The translations under genes and the position numbers were made by a program. The notes under the pieces were generated by a model. That model did no database searches. It had not been told where the DNA came from and worked only from the letters and a program-made list of their open reading frames with translations. From positions 1 through 64,000 of the forward strand of contig CAADYZ010000017.1 of assembly GCA_900753405.1 (NCBI GenBank): 64,000 nt of DNA, in the 5' to 3' direction. The stretch is from Campylobacteraceae bacterium (GTDB lineage Bacteria > Campylobacterota > Campylobacteria > Campylobacterales > Campylobacteraceae). Position 1 is the first letter of the stretch. The number at the start of each line of letters is the position of its first letter. Below are positions 8,593-17,600 of this stretch, one piece after another.

Positions 8593-8612
8593 TGTCAAAT
8601 TCGAATTTGACA
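8593..8612. repeat. SNSxLT element, perfect 20-bp palindrome
   Basis: TGTCAAATTCGAATTTGACA, identical to its own reverse complement. It directly abuts the metQ stop codon and lies 16 nt before the coaE start. Confidence 0.95.
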
Positions 8613-8628
8613 ATTTCAAGGAGGCGGT

Positions 8629-9225
8629 GTGCGTGGCGTAGTCTTAACAGGCGGGATCGCAAGCGGCAAAAGCACCGCTTCTAACGAGCTTAGAAAGCTC
8701 GGTTTTGAGGTGGTTTGCGCAGACGAAGTGGCGCACGAAGTGTTGCAACAAAACGCCGCGCAAGTCCGCGATTTATTTGGCAAAGAGGTAGTCTCAGGTG
8801 GCGTGATCAACCGCGCAAAACTTGGGCAAATCGTCTTTTCCGACAAAGCCCAACTCGCCCGCCTCGAAGCCCTCCTCCACCCGCAGATCAAATCCAAAAT
8901 CCTACAAATCAGCCGCGAATTAGAAGCCAAAAACAGGCTTTATTTTGTGGATATCCCGCTGTTTTTTGAGAAAAATGACTACGACTTTGACAAAAGTGTT
9001 CTCATTTTTTGCGACCCAAAGTTGCAGTTAAGGCGGCTTATGGCGCGTAATGGCTTCACGCGCGAGGAGGCGTTAAAGCGCATCAACGCGCAAATGCCGC
9101 TTAGTCAAAAAGCCCGCCTCGCAACCTTCGTCATCGACAACAACGGCGACTTGCCACACCTAAAAACTCAAATTCAAAAACTTGTCAAAACACTAGGAGA
9201 AAACGATGTTTGTAAGCAAATTTAA
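8629..9225 (+). CDS. coaE: Dephospho-CoA kinase
   Basis: Last step of coenzyme A synthesis: ATP-dependent phosphorylation of the 3'-hydroxyl of dephospho-CoA. The P-loop GGIASGKST lies at residues 8-16, followed by CADEVAHEVL and DIPLFFE, typical of CoaE. Length 198 is normal for the family. The start is GTG at 8629, with AAGGAGG 5 nt upstream. Its last 20 nt overlap the start of dapF, suggesting coupled translation. Confidence 0.93.
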   Translation: MRGVVLTGGIASGKSTASNELRKLGFEVVCADEVAHEVLQQNAAQVRDLFGKEVVSGGVINRAKLGQIVFSDKAQLARLEALLHPQIKSKILQISRELEAKNRLYFVDIPLFFEKNDYDFDKSVLIFCDPKLQLRRLMARNGFTREEALKRINAQMPLSQKARLATFVIDNNGDLPHLKTQIQKLVKTLGENDVCKQI

Positions 9226-10054
9226 CGCCAGCGGAAACGACTTTGTCATCCTCACAAAAGACCAGCTTGGCGGCTGGGCGGATTTAAGCGGGCTTGCCGT
9301 GAAGCTGTGCGACAGACTTAGCGGAGTTGGAGCAGACGGGATGATCGTGATTAAAGATTACGCTCAAATTTGCGTTAAAAACGCGCTTTTTGACTCCTCA
9401 AATTCGGTTTTGACAAACCAAAACTCGCCAAAACCAAGCGGGCAACTCGACTTTGCGTGGGACTTTTACAACCAAGACGGCTCACGGGCGCAAATGTGCG
9501 GTAACGGCTCGCGGGCGGCGGCGTTTTTTGCCTTTTTAAACGGCATTTGTGGCAAGAGTGCAGCCTTTTTGACAGACGCAGGCGTCATCAAGTCTAGCGT
9601 CGAGCCTCAAAGCCAAACACAAGCACTTGTCGAGGTGGCGTTTAGCAAGGCAGTCGAGGTCGCAAAACCCTTTTGCAAGGCTGGTTTTGAGTGGTTTTTC
9701 TTTGACACGGGCGTGCCGCATTTGGTGGCGTTTGTGGAGGATCTAAACGCCTTTGACGCCACGCTTTGCAAGCAGATGCGAGACGAGTTTAACGCAAATG
9801 TGAATTTCGCACGCCTCACGCCGCAGCAGCTTTTCGTGCGGACTTTCGAGCGAGGCGTTGAGGGCGAGACTGGTGCGTGCGGGACGGGGATGGCGGCGTG
9901 TTTTTTCGCCTCAGTCGTTAAAAAAGGGGCAAAAGAGTCGCAAATTGTGCTGCCAACAAGCGGCGAGACGCTCTTTTTTAGGCTAGAAAACGGCGCGCAA
10001 ATCTACTTCAAAGGCAAAGTAACGCATACTTTTGACGCAAATTTCTTCATCTAA
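9206..10054 (+). CDS. dapF: Diaminopimelate epimerase
   Basis: Converts LL- to meso-diaminopimelate for lysine and peptidoglycan. The two catalytic cysteines are visible: Cys98 in MCGNGSR and Cys225 in ETGACGTGMAA. The N-terminal motif FNASGNDFV is intact. A short insertion at about residues 63-80 contains the dispersed element read as SNSVLT. This lengthens a surface region between the N-terminal strands and the first active-site loop while leaving catalytic motifs untouched. AGGAG lies before the ATG, inside coaE. Confidence 0.94.
   Translation: MFVSKFNASGNDFVILTKDQLGGWADLSGLAVKLCDRLSGVGADGMIVIKDYAQICVKNALFDSSNSVLTNQNSPKPSGQLDFAWDFYNQDGSRAQMCGNGSRAAAFFAFLNGICGKSAAFLTDAGVIKSSVEPQSQTQALVEVAFSKAVEVAKPFCKAGFEWFFFDTGVPHLVAFVEDLNAFDATLCKQMRDEFNANVNFARLTPQQLFVRTFERGVEGETGACGTGMAACFFASVVKKGAKESQIVLPTSGETLFFRLENGAQIYFKGKVTHTFDANFFI
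9398..9415. repeat. SNSxLT element inside dapF
   Basis: TCAAATTCGGTTTTGACA, read in dapF as SNSVLT at residues 65-70. Confidence 0.9.
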
Positions 10055-10057
10055 ACT

Positions 10058-10096
10058 TCAAATTCGGTTTTGACATTTTGTTAAAACCGAATTTAA
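10058..10096. repeat. SNSxLT element, facing pair forming a hairpin
   Basis: TCAAATTCGGTTTTGACA followed after a few T residues by GTTAAAACCGAATTTAA, which can pair with it to form a long stem. It starts 4 nt after the dapF stop, a position expected of a terminator. Confidence 0.85.
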
Positions 10097-10200
10097 CTCG
10101 CCACGCCGCACTTTGACACTTCGCGCGACTAACTAAATCATTTTTTAAAGCCAAACTTAAACGGGGCTAGGTAAAATGACATTTTTCAAAAGGAGATGAG

Positions 10201-11130
10201 ATGAAATTAGTTTTTTTGGACGCGGCGACAATGGGAAGTGACGCGGATTTGAGCGTTTTTGAGCGTTTTGGCGAGTTGGTTTGTTACGAGGCAACCGACA
10301 AAACGCAAACTGCAATAAGGCTTCAAGGGGCGCAAATCGTGCTAACAAACAAGGTTGTGATCACTCGCGAGTTAATGCAAAATTCTGAGTTAAAACTCAT
10401 TTGTGTCACGGCAACTGGGACGAATAATGTCGATTTAGAAGCGGCAAAAGAGCTTGGGATCGCGGTTAAAAATGTCGCGGGCTACTCGACAAACAGCGTC
10501 ATCCAGCAGACTTTTGCAAACTTGCTTTCGCTTAAAAACCACACGCACTACTATGACGAGTATTGCAAAAGTGCGCAAGGCTGGGCGAGCAGCGAGATTT
10601 TCGTGCATTTAGACAAGCCCGTCTTTGAGCTAAGCGGCAAGAGCTTTGGCGTGGTCGGCTTAGGCGAGATCGGGCGTGGGGTCGCGCGCGTGGCGAGGGC
10701 GTTTGGCTGCGAGGTTTGCTACTACTCAACGAGCGGCAAAAATGCAAATGACGAGTTTGCTCAGGTGAGTTTTGACGAGCTTTTAAAATGCGACATCATC
10801 AGCATCCACGCGCCGCTAAACGACTCGACAAAGGGTCTTTTTGACGCAGCGGCGATCGCGCGGTTAAAAGATGGCGCGGTGCTTGGGAATTACGGGCGCG
10901 GCGGGATCGTGGATGAAGAGGCGATCGCGCGTGAGATCGACAAACGCGAGATCTACTTTGCGACCGATGTTTTGCAAAGCGAGCCGATGGTGAAAAACCA
11001 CCCGTTTTTGAGCGTTGCGCGCAAAGACCGCCTGCTTTTAAGCCCGCATATCGGCTGGGCGAGTGTCGAGGCGAGAGAGCGCCTTTTGCGCCTTGTGGTG
11101 AAAAATATCGAAGACTTTCTAGCCGCTTAG
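10201..11130 (+). CDS. NAD-dependent D-2-hydroxyacid dehydrogenase
   Basis: Cytosolic NAD(P)-dependent oxidoreductase of the hydroxypyruvate reductase / D-lactate dehydrogenase type. The Rossmann motif GLGEIGRGVA lies at about 155-164. The catalytic Arg (NYGRGGIVDEE), Glu (DVLQSEPM) and His (SPHIGWAS) are in the usual order. Length 309 is normal. AAAGGAGATGAG precedes the ATG. The natural substrate (hydroxypyruvate, glyoxylate or another 2-oxoacid) cannot be decided from sequence. It stands alone downstream of dapF. Confidence 0.85.
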   Translation: MKLVFLDAATMGSDADLSVFERFGELVCYEATDKTQTAIRLQGAQIVLTNKVVITRELMQNSELKLICVTATGTNNVDLEAAKELGIAVKNVAGYSTNSVIQQTFANLLSLKNHTHYYDEYCKSAQGWASSEIFVHLDKPVFELSGKSFGVVGLGEIGRGVARVARAFGCEVCYYSTSGKNANDEFAQVSFDELLKCDIISIHAPLNDSTKGLFDAAAIARLKDGAVLGNYGRGGIVDEEAIAREIDKREIYFATDVLQSEPMVKNHPFLSVARKDRLLLSPHIGWASVEARERLLRLVVKNIEDFLAA

Positions 11131-11218
11131 CTGCTTTTTGGTTTTCAAATTCGCCTCTTTTGTCGCGTTTGGTTTGTTTAACTCCGCAAAATTCGCCTTA
11201 AAAGCTGACAAGTTTGAT

Positions 11219-11256
11219 TCAAATTCGGTTTTGGCAAGCTGACTAAACCGAATTTA
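11219..11256. repeat. SNSxLT element, facing pair
   Basis: TCAAATTCGGTTTTGGCA and, 7 nt later, TAAACCGAATTTAA can pair into a stem. It lies in the 266-nt gap between the dehydrogenase and tRNA-Val, in which I see no gene. Confidence 0.8.
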
Positions 11257-11376
11257 AAAGTCAAAGGCGGCGTGGCGTGAGATTTGACACCAAGTTGCAA
11301 AATCAAGTTTAAAACGCCACTTCAAAACACAAGCTGTTGAAAAAGGCGGAGTATTTAAGCCAAAAAAAAGCAAAAA

Positions 11377-11386
11377 TTGCTAAAAT
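11377..11386 (+). promoter_or_regulatory. Probable extended -10 promoter of tRNA-Val(GAC)
   Basis: ATTGCTAAAAT with TAAAAT at 11381-11386, 10 nt before the tRNA, behind an A-rich stretch. Confidence 0.5.
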
Positions 11387-11396
11387 ACGCTCTCTT

Positions 11397-11471
11397 GGTT
11401 CTATAACTCAGTGGTAGAGTGCCACCTTGACATGGTGGAAGTCGCAAGTTCAAGTCTTGCTAGAGCCACCA
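11397..11471 (+). tRNA. tRNA-Val (anticodon GAC), CCA encoded
   Basis: Acceptor GGTTCTA pairs with TAGAGCC and is followed by A and encoded CCA. The anticodon stem CCACC/GGTGG encloses TTGACAT, giving GAC. It is a single tRNA gene. Confidence 0.95.
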
Positions 11472-11542
11472 CCTTTAATTTTGTTCCTTCTTTTGTTTTG
11501 GCGTAAATCAATTTCGATTTACGCATTTTCATTAACATACTT

Positions 11543-11573
11543 AAAAAACCTACTGAAAAGCTCGTAGGTTTTT
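11543..11573. terminator. Bidirectional intrinsic terminator between tRNA-Val and hldE
   Basis: A-run, AACCTAC (11547-11553), 10-nt loop, GTAGGTT (11564-11570), T-run. The stem is flanked by A and T runs on both sides, so it can serve the tRNA on the plus strand and hldE on the minus strand. Confidence 0.75.
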
Positions 11574-11577
11574 GCGC

Positions 11578-13254
11578 TTAAAAGTTGCCAATCTCGCTTG
11601 GGATGACCTTTTGAGTCGCTGGCTTTGGCGAAGGCGTGGCGGTTTGCAGAGCTTTTTGGATGAGTCCTGTCGTGCTTCTGCCGTGAGCGAATTCCACGAG
11701 CTTCACGCACCCTGCAACCTCGCTGCCAACAACCTCTTTTCCAGCGTAGTCCGCACCCTTGACTAACACATCAGGGCGAATGCGCTTGATTAGCTCAATG
11801 GGCGTCTCTTCGTCAAAAATGACGACATAATCCACGCTTTCAAGCGAGGCTAGCACGGCGGCGCGGTCGTTTTGTGAGTTTAGTGGGCGTGACTGCCCTT
11901 TGAGCTTGCGAACTGAGGCGTCTGAGTTAAGCCCGACTATGAGAATGTCGCCAAAACTTCTAGCTTTTTGCAAGTAGCTCGTGTGTCCAAAATGCAGCAG
12001 GTCAAAGCAGCCGTTTGTAAAGACGATCTTTTTGCCCTTAAACTCGCCGCTTTTAAAGTCTGGTAAGGATGTTAAAATCTTGCTTTCAAAAGGGCGCGGC
12101 TTTTGAGTAGAATTTATTTGAGTAGGTTTTTGATTTGAGTATATATTTAAATCATCCAAATTCGAATTTGACATTTTTTGAGTAGAATTTTTAGCGTCAA
12201 ACTCCTCTCTTAAACGCTCGATCTCCTCCCAAGTCGCGTCCGCGCTACCAACCTTTGCGACAACAACGGCGGCGGCGAGGTTTGCCGTTTTGATCGACTC
12301 TTGCAGGGTGAAATTTTTTGCTAAACACACGCCCAAAGTCGCAAGCACGCTGTCCCCAGCCCCAGTGACATCAAAAACCTCTTTGGCAAGTGCTGGAAAG
12401 GTCTCAAACTCTGTGGTTTTTAGCACTTTTGGTGAAGCGTTTGAGCCTACCGTCTCAATCTCGCCGTCACTTTGGCTTAAAAGGGCGATGCCATCTTCAC
12501 TGAGGGTGATCATACTTTCGCTAAGCTCAAATGAGTCTTTCAACACGCGCAACCCAACGCCGATCGAATCGTGGTCTTTGAAGCTAAACTCGCCGTTTTT
12601 GCCGACAAAATGGCTTGTGAGATTTGAGGCGACAACGCTTTTTGTGCGGAGAAAATTAAGTGCCGCGAGCGCCTCTTTTTTGTTTGGAGTGAGCAAAAAT
12701 GCCCCTTTGTATTTGCTAAAATCCGCCCCCTTTGGGTCGATCAACACGCGGCGGTTTTTGAGTTTGGCAAGCCCGATTAACTGCGGTGTCAAATTTGAAT
12801 TTAACACGCCTTTGCCGTAATCACTTAGTAAAACTATGTCAAAATCCTCCACCACGCGGCTAAAAATTTCCAACACCTCAGCGTTTAGGCTGATGTCGCC
12901 AACACTCTCGCTATCAAGCCGTAAAACCTGCTGGTGGGCGGCGATGACGCGGCTTTTTTGGCTTGAAATTCGCCCCTCTTCACGCAAAATCCACTCCGAA
13001 GAAACGCCCTTTTGCCTCAAAAGCGCCAAAGTCTCCTCGCCAACGGCGTCATTTCCAACAACGCTGATGACGCCAACTTGCGCGCCAAGGGCGATGAGGT
13101 TTGAGACGACATTACCACAACCGCCAAGCCGCTTGCTTTGGCGTCTGACATCCACCACGCCAACAGGGGCTTCTGGCGAAATTCGCTCGCAACTCCCCCA
13201 AATGTAACAATCAATCATCAAATCCCCAACAACTAAAATCCTCTCCACCGCCAC
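11578..13254 (-). CDS. hldE: HldE: heptose-7-phosphate kinase / heptose-1-phosphate adenylyltransferase
   Basis: Bifunctional enzyme making ADP-heptose for the lipo-oligosaccharide core. The N-terminal PfkB kinase domain spans about 1-325 (GDLMIDCYIWG, RLGGCGNVVSNL, FDVTGAGDSVLATL). The C-terminal nucleotidyltransferase spans about 415-540 (VFTNGCFDLLHFGHTSYLQKA). At 558 residues it is about 80-90 longer than usual. Much of the extra is an expanded linker with an in-frame dispersed element (MSNSNLDD, about 361) flanked by a 15-bp direct repeat. A second element in the kinase domain is read as LNSNLTP (about 150). It is last in the tatB-to-hldE gene run, 3 nt after thrC, and ends at a bidirectional terminator. 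Confidence 0.92.
   Translation of the reverse strand: MAVERILVVGDLMIDCYIWGSCERISPEAPVGVVDVRRQSKRLGGCGNVVSNLIALGAQVGVISVVGNDAVGEETLALLRQKGVSSEWILREEGRISSQKSRVIAAHQQVLRLDSESVGDISLNAEVLEIFSRVVEDFDIVLLSDYGKGVLNSNLTPQLIGLAKLKNRRVLIDPKGADFSKYKGAFLLTPNKKEALAALNFLRTKSVVASNLTSHFVGKNGEFSFKDHDSIGVGLRVLKDSFELSESMITLSEDGIALLSQSDGEIETVGSNASPKVLKTTEFETFPALAKEVFDVTGAGDSVLATLGVCLAKNFTLQESIKTANLAAAVVVAKVGSADATWEEIERLREEFDAKNSTQKMSNSNLDDLNIYSNQKPTQINSTQKPRPFESKILTSLPDFKSGEFKGKKIVFTNGCFDLLHFGHTSYLQKARSFGDILIVGLNSDASVRKLKGQSRPLNSQNDRAAVLASLESVDYVVIFDEETPIELIKRIRPDVLVKGADYAGKEVVGSEVAGCVKLVEFAHGRSTTGLIQKALQTATPSPKPATQKVIPSEIGNF
12101..12190. repeat. 15-bp direct repeat bracketing an in-frame insertion in hldE
   Basis: TTTTGAGTAGAATTT occurs at 12101-12115 and 12176-12190, exactly 75 nt (25 codons) apart. 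Each copy encodes NSTQK on the minus strand. The intervening DNA carries a SNSxLT element at 12156-12173. Confidence 0.85.
12156..12173. repeat. SNSxLT element in the hldE linker
   Basis: CCAAATTCGAATTTGACA, one base off the palindrome; read in hldE as MSNSNLD. Confidence 0.85.
12787..12806. repeat. SNSxLT element in the hldE kinase domain
   Basis: TGTCAAATTTGAATTTAACA; a near palindrome read by hldE as LNSNLT ahead of the conserved VLIDPKG strand. Confidence 0.8.
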
Positions 13255-13257
13255 TCC

Positions 13258-14679
13258 TTAAAGTTTTGCTAAAATCTCGCTCTCAACCTCGCTTGGCAGG
13301 GCGACTTTTGGGTGCAAAATCGGCGCGCTAAAAAGCTCTAAAATCGCGCTTGGCACAGGCGAGTTGAACTCCTCGCTAAGCTCTTTTAGCTCCGCAAGCT
13401 CGTCTCTGCTTTGCGCGTTTTTAACCGCTTTTAGCATACTTGGCGTGAATTTCACCCATTGAGCGGTTGAGGTGATGACGCAACGAGCGGTGAGCATTTT
13501 AAGACAAGTCGCGGTGTGCGGGTCGAGCAAAATGCCCTTGTTTGCCGCACTCCTGATCGCTGCGATCGTCTCTTCGTCACTGCAAAACTCAGCGACAAAG
13601 TCCTCTCTCAAACTCGCCAACTCCTCGTGTGTGAGCTGGTAAAACCCGTTTTCGTTTAAGCTTTTCATCAACTCTTCTGTTCGCACATCGCCAAATTTGG
13701 CAAAAAGCAGCCTCTCGACATTTGAGCTGACTAGAATGTCCATCGCCGGACTTAGCGTGTGCTGCAACTTCTTGCCGCGTATATCGTAAGTGCCGTGGTT
13801 GAAAAGCTGCGTGAGGACATTGTTTTGGTTTGAGGCGATGGCGATTTTACCGATCGGCGCGCCAAGAAGTTTTGCGTAAAACGCACCTAGCGCGTCACCA
13901 AAATTCCCGCTTGGGACGATGAGGTCGATCTTCTCGCCCGCTTTTGCAAGCTTAAACGCCGCCCACGCGTGGTAGATGATCTGAAACAAAATTCGCCCAA
14001 AATTCACCGAATTTGCCGCGCTCAGCTCGTAACCCTTTTGCGAAAGTTTTGCCTTAAACGACTCGTTTAAAAGCAGAGTTTTCAGCGTTTTTTGTGCGTC
14101 ATCAAAATTGCCTTTAATCCCAACTACGCCCAAATTCTCGCCCTTTGCGGTCGTCATTTGCAGCCTTTGGACTACGCTTGTCGCCGCGTCTGGGTAGATG
14201 CAAAAAACTTTGACATTTTCCGCGCCGCTAAACGCACTTAGAGTCGCTGGTCCCGTGTCGCCACTGGTTGCGCAGATGACTAAAAACTTGCGTCCGCTCT
14301 TAGCTGCAAACGCGCTCAAAAGCCTGCCAAAAGGCGCTAACGCCATATCCTTAAACGCCCGCGTCTTGCCGTGGTAAAGTTCATTAACAAAAACGCCCTC
14401 GTCAAACTTGGTGATTTGCACCGCCAAGCCCTCGTCAAACTCCTCGTAAGCCCTAAGTGCCTCCGCAAAATCCTCATCTGAAATGTCAAATTCGAATTTG
14501 GCGATCAAACTCAACGCAAATTCTGCGTAACTCTGCGTTTTTGCCGCTTCCCAAAACGCCCCTCCTAAAACGGGCAACTCAACTGGTGCAAAAAGCCCGC
14601 CACCACGCGCCATAGGCGAGACGATCGCCTCGCTAAATTCCACGCTTTGGCTTGCATTTCGTGTGTTAAAAAGTCTCAT
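13258..14679 (-). CDS. thrC: Threonine synthase
   Basis: PLP enzyme converting O-phosphohomoserine to threonine. It has the bacterial long-form N-terminus (MRLFNTRNASQSVEFSEAI), the PLP-lysine motif HGKTRAFKDMA, and the phosphate-binding loop CATSGDTGPATLSAF. Length 473 is normal for this form. A dispersed element at about residues 60-66 is read in a different frame (AKFEFDI), showing that more than one reading frame is tolerated. It sits 9 nt after dnaE and 3 nt before hldE. Confidence 0.94.
   Translation of the reverse strand: MRLFNTRNASQSVEFSEAIVSPMARGGGLFAPVELPVLGGAFWEAAKTQSYAEFALSLIAKFEFDISDEDFAEALRAYEEFDEGLAVQITKFDEGVFVNELYHGKTRAFKDMALAPFGRLLSAFAAKSGRKFLVICATSGDTGPATLSAFSGAENVKVFCIYPDAATSVVQRLQMTTAKGENLGVVGIKGNFDDAQKTLKTLLLNESFKAKLSQKGYELSAANSVNFGRILFQIIYHAWAAFKLAKAGEKIDLIVPSGNFGDALGAFYAKLLGAPIGKIAIASNQNNVLTQLFNHGTYDIRGKKLQHTLSPAMDILVSSNVERLLFAKFGDVRTEELMKSLNENGFYQLTHEELASLREDFVAEFCSDEETIAAIRSAANKGILLDPHTATCLKMLTARCVITSTAQWVKFTPSMLKAVKNAQSRDELAELKELSEEFNSPVPSAILELFSAPILHPKVALPSEVESEILAKL
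14484..14501. repeat. SNSxLT element inside thrC, KFEFD frame
   Basis: TGTCAAATTCGAATTTGG; thrC reads it as AKFEFDI, not SNSNLT. Confidence 0.85.
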
Positions 14680-14688
14680 TTTCTTCCT

Positions 14689-17600
14689 TTAAAGTCTGAT
14701 TTGATTTAGCTCATTTTCGCTGACATAAAACTGCGTTTTGTAGATGTAGCGTTTGGTTTTGTCGCTCACTTCGATGACAACTTGCCTTGCCTCTTGCGAG
14801 GTGGTTGAAATTTTCACTAAATGCTCGTAAAGCTGGCTGACTTTTTGAGTCGTAAGCTCGCCTAACTCCACTTTGACGCTCAAAAACTCCTGCGGCGGCG
14901 CAAAATTAGTCGTTTGTAGCGGCGTGAAACTAGTCGTTTGCTGCGGCGGCAACGCCGCGTTTGGCGTTTGCGGAGTCAAATTTGATTTTGACAAATTTGC
15001 TTTTGGCTCAAATTCGGTTTTCGCACTGCTTCGCCTTCTTTTTAAGCTGAAATTCCCCGCCACAACATCCTCAAAAGTCAAAATCTCATTCACAATGTGC
15101 TTCTGTCCTGCGGCTGAGGCGATGGCGACTTTAAAGCCAAACGGCACTTCTTGCCACTCTTGCGTGTGGTTTTGCAAAAACTCAACCGCCTCGTTAAAGC
15201 CAAGCAGCGAGACGCTTCCGCTCTCGTCAATCACGCTCAAAAAGACCATCTCCCGCCCCGACTTTGCCGTCTTAAACTCCACATCAACGATCTTTCCAAC
15301 AAGCAACGCCTCGCCCTTTTGAAGCGTCAAGTCCTCGACCTTGCTTCGCTTGACCGCTTTGAGCGGCGCGGCAAACTCCTCCTCAACCGACCACTTGTTT
15401 GGCGCGACCTTAAACGCACCGCTAAGCACATCGCCAAGCGGCGCAAAGTCGATGATGCGGATGCGTGCTTTTGACTTGCTCTCACCCTCTTCGCCGCCGC
15501 CATCACTGGTTTTGTTGATCTGGATCTTAAAAGCGTAAGGCTCAGCCCGTTGCGCCGCGCTCATCGCCTCGATCCTTGCAAGCAAATCAAAAGTCACCGC
15601 CTCGTAAGAGCCGTTAAAGTCAAGCACCTTAACCGACCCCATTTTCTTGCCCGACTTTGTCAGCCGCGCATTTACCGCTTCGATTTTGCCGATGCTTAAC
15701 ACGCAATCACCGTCATTAAAATCCTCAAATTCGGTGGTTTTGACATACTCAATCTTCTCGATCTCACTTTTGTAATCATCCAGCGGATGCCCGCTGATAT
15801 ACACGCCTAAAACCTCAAACTCAAAGTTTAAAATCTCCCGCTTTGCATACTCACCAACAACATCACTCAACCTTAGCTCCGCCCTTGTTAAGTCCTCGTC
15901 TCCTTCAAAAAGCGAGCCGACCTCGTTGCGTTTGATTTCTGAGACATTTCGCACGCCTTCTGCGATGGCTTCGATGTTAAGTAGCAGTTTTTTACGGCTA
16001 ATTCCAAAGTCGTCAAACGCCCCGCATTTGATCAAACTTTCATAGACCTTTTTATTTACCGCAAAGCCGTTTGTCCGCGAGGCAAAGTCGTTTAAGTCCT
16101 TAAACTCGCCCTCAGTTTCACGAACTTTGATGATGTCTTCGATCGCCGCTTCGCCAACGCCTTTGATCGCTTTTAGTCCGTAAAAAACCTTGTCGTCTTT
16201 GACGCTAAAATCTGCGAGCGAGTGGTTGATGCTTGGGCGGTTGAAGCTTAGTCCCAAGCGGCTCAACTCCTCGACATAAACGCCAACTTTGTCGGTGTTG
16301 CTGCTCTCAGTGCTAATGAGCGCCGCCATAAAATGTGCTGGGTAATGCGTCTTTAAGTAGGCTGTTTGGTAGGTAATGACGGCGTAAGCGGCGGCGTGAG
16401 ACTTGTTGAAGCCGTATTTTGCAAACTCCATAATCTGCTCGAAAAGCAAGTCGGCTTTTTGCGCGTCAAAGCCCTTTTTCGCCGCGCCGTCTAAATACTC
16501 TTGCTTCAAACGCGCCATCTCATCCGCTTTTTTCTTACCCATCGCCCTACGAACCAAGTCCGCCCCGCCAAGCGAGAAGCCGCCGACCGTTTGCACAAGC
16601 TGCATAACCTGCTCTTGATAGACGATGATGCCGTAAGTTGGTTTTAAAATAGGCTCGATCTCATCAAACATAAAACTCATCGGCTTTCGCCCGTGTTTGA
16701 TATCGATAAAATCAGGCAAAAGATCCATAGGTCCTGGGCGGTAAAGCGCGATCATCGCCACCAAGTCCTCAAAGCAGTCTGGCTTCAAATCAGCCGCCAA
16801 AGCCATCATCCCCGGCGACTCGATCTGAAAGATGCCAAGCGTGTTTCCAGTTTGGATCATCTCAAAAGTCGCGCGGTCATTCAACCCGATCTCATCCCAG
16901 TCGATCTTCACGCCAAGTTGCGAGCCGATCTGCTTTACTGCATTGTCGATGACATCAAGCGTTTTTAACCCCAAAAAGTCAAATTTGATTAGATCAACAT
17001 CTTCTAAAAAGTCCTTGCTATACTGCGTGACATACCTGCCCTCTTTGTCGGTAAAAATCGGTGACTTTTTCCACAACTCTTCGTTGCTGATGACGACTCC
17101 TGCGGCGTGTTTGCCCGTGTTGCGGTTTAGCCCTTCGAGCATACACGAGTAGTCCCAAACGCTTTTTGCGACTGGGTTTGAGTCGATTAACTCGGCGATC
17201 TTTGGCTCTAACTCGTACGCCCCAGCGACAAACTCGCCGCTTTTCTTGTCGTTATAGCCTTTGAGGGTGATTTTGAGCTGCTCAGGCACAAGTTTGCTCA
17301 TCGCGTCCGTCTCAGCAAGCGGCATTTGCAGCACCCGCCCGACATCGCGAATTACACCTTTTGCGAGCAGTTTGCCAAAAGTTGCAACTTGGGCGACATT
17401 GTTTTTGCCGTATTTGTTCGTCACATACTCCACGACTTTATCGCGTTTTTCTTGACAAAAATCCACATCAATATCAGGCATACTAATTCGCTCTGGGTTC
17501 AAAAACCGCTCAAAAAGCAGGTCATAAGGCAGCGGGTCGATGTTGGTGATTTTAAGACAATAACAAGCAAGCGAGCCAGCCGCACTTCCACGTCCGGGTC

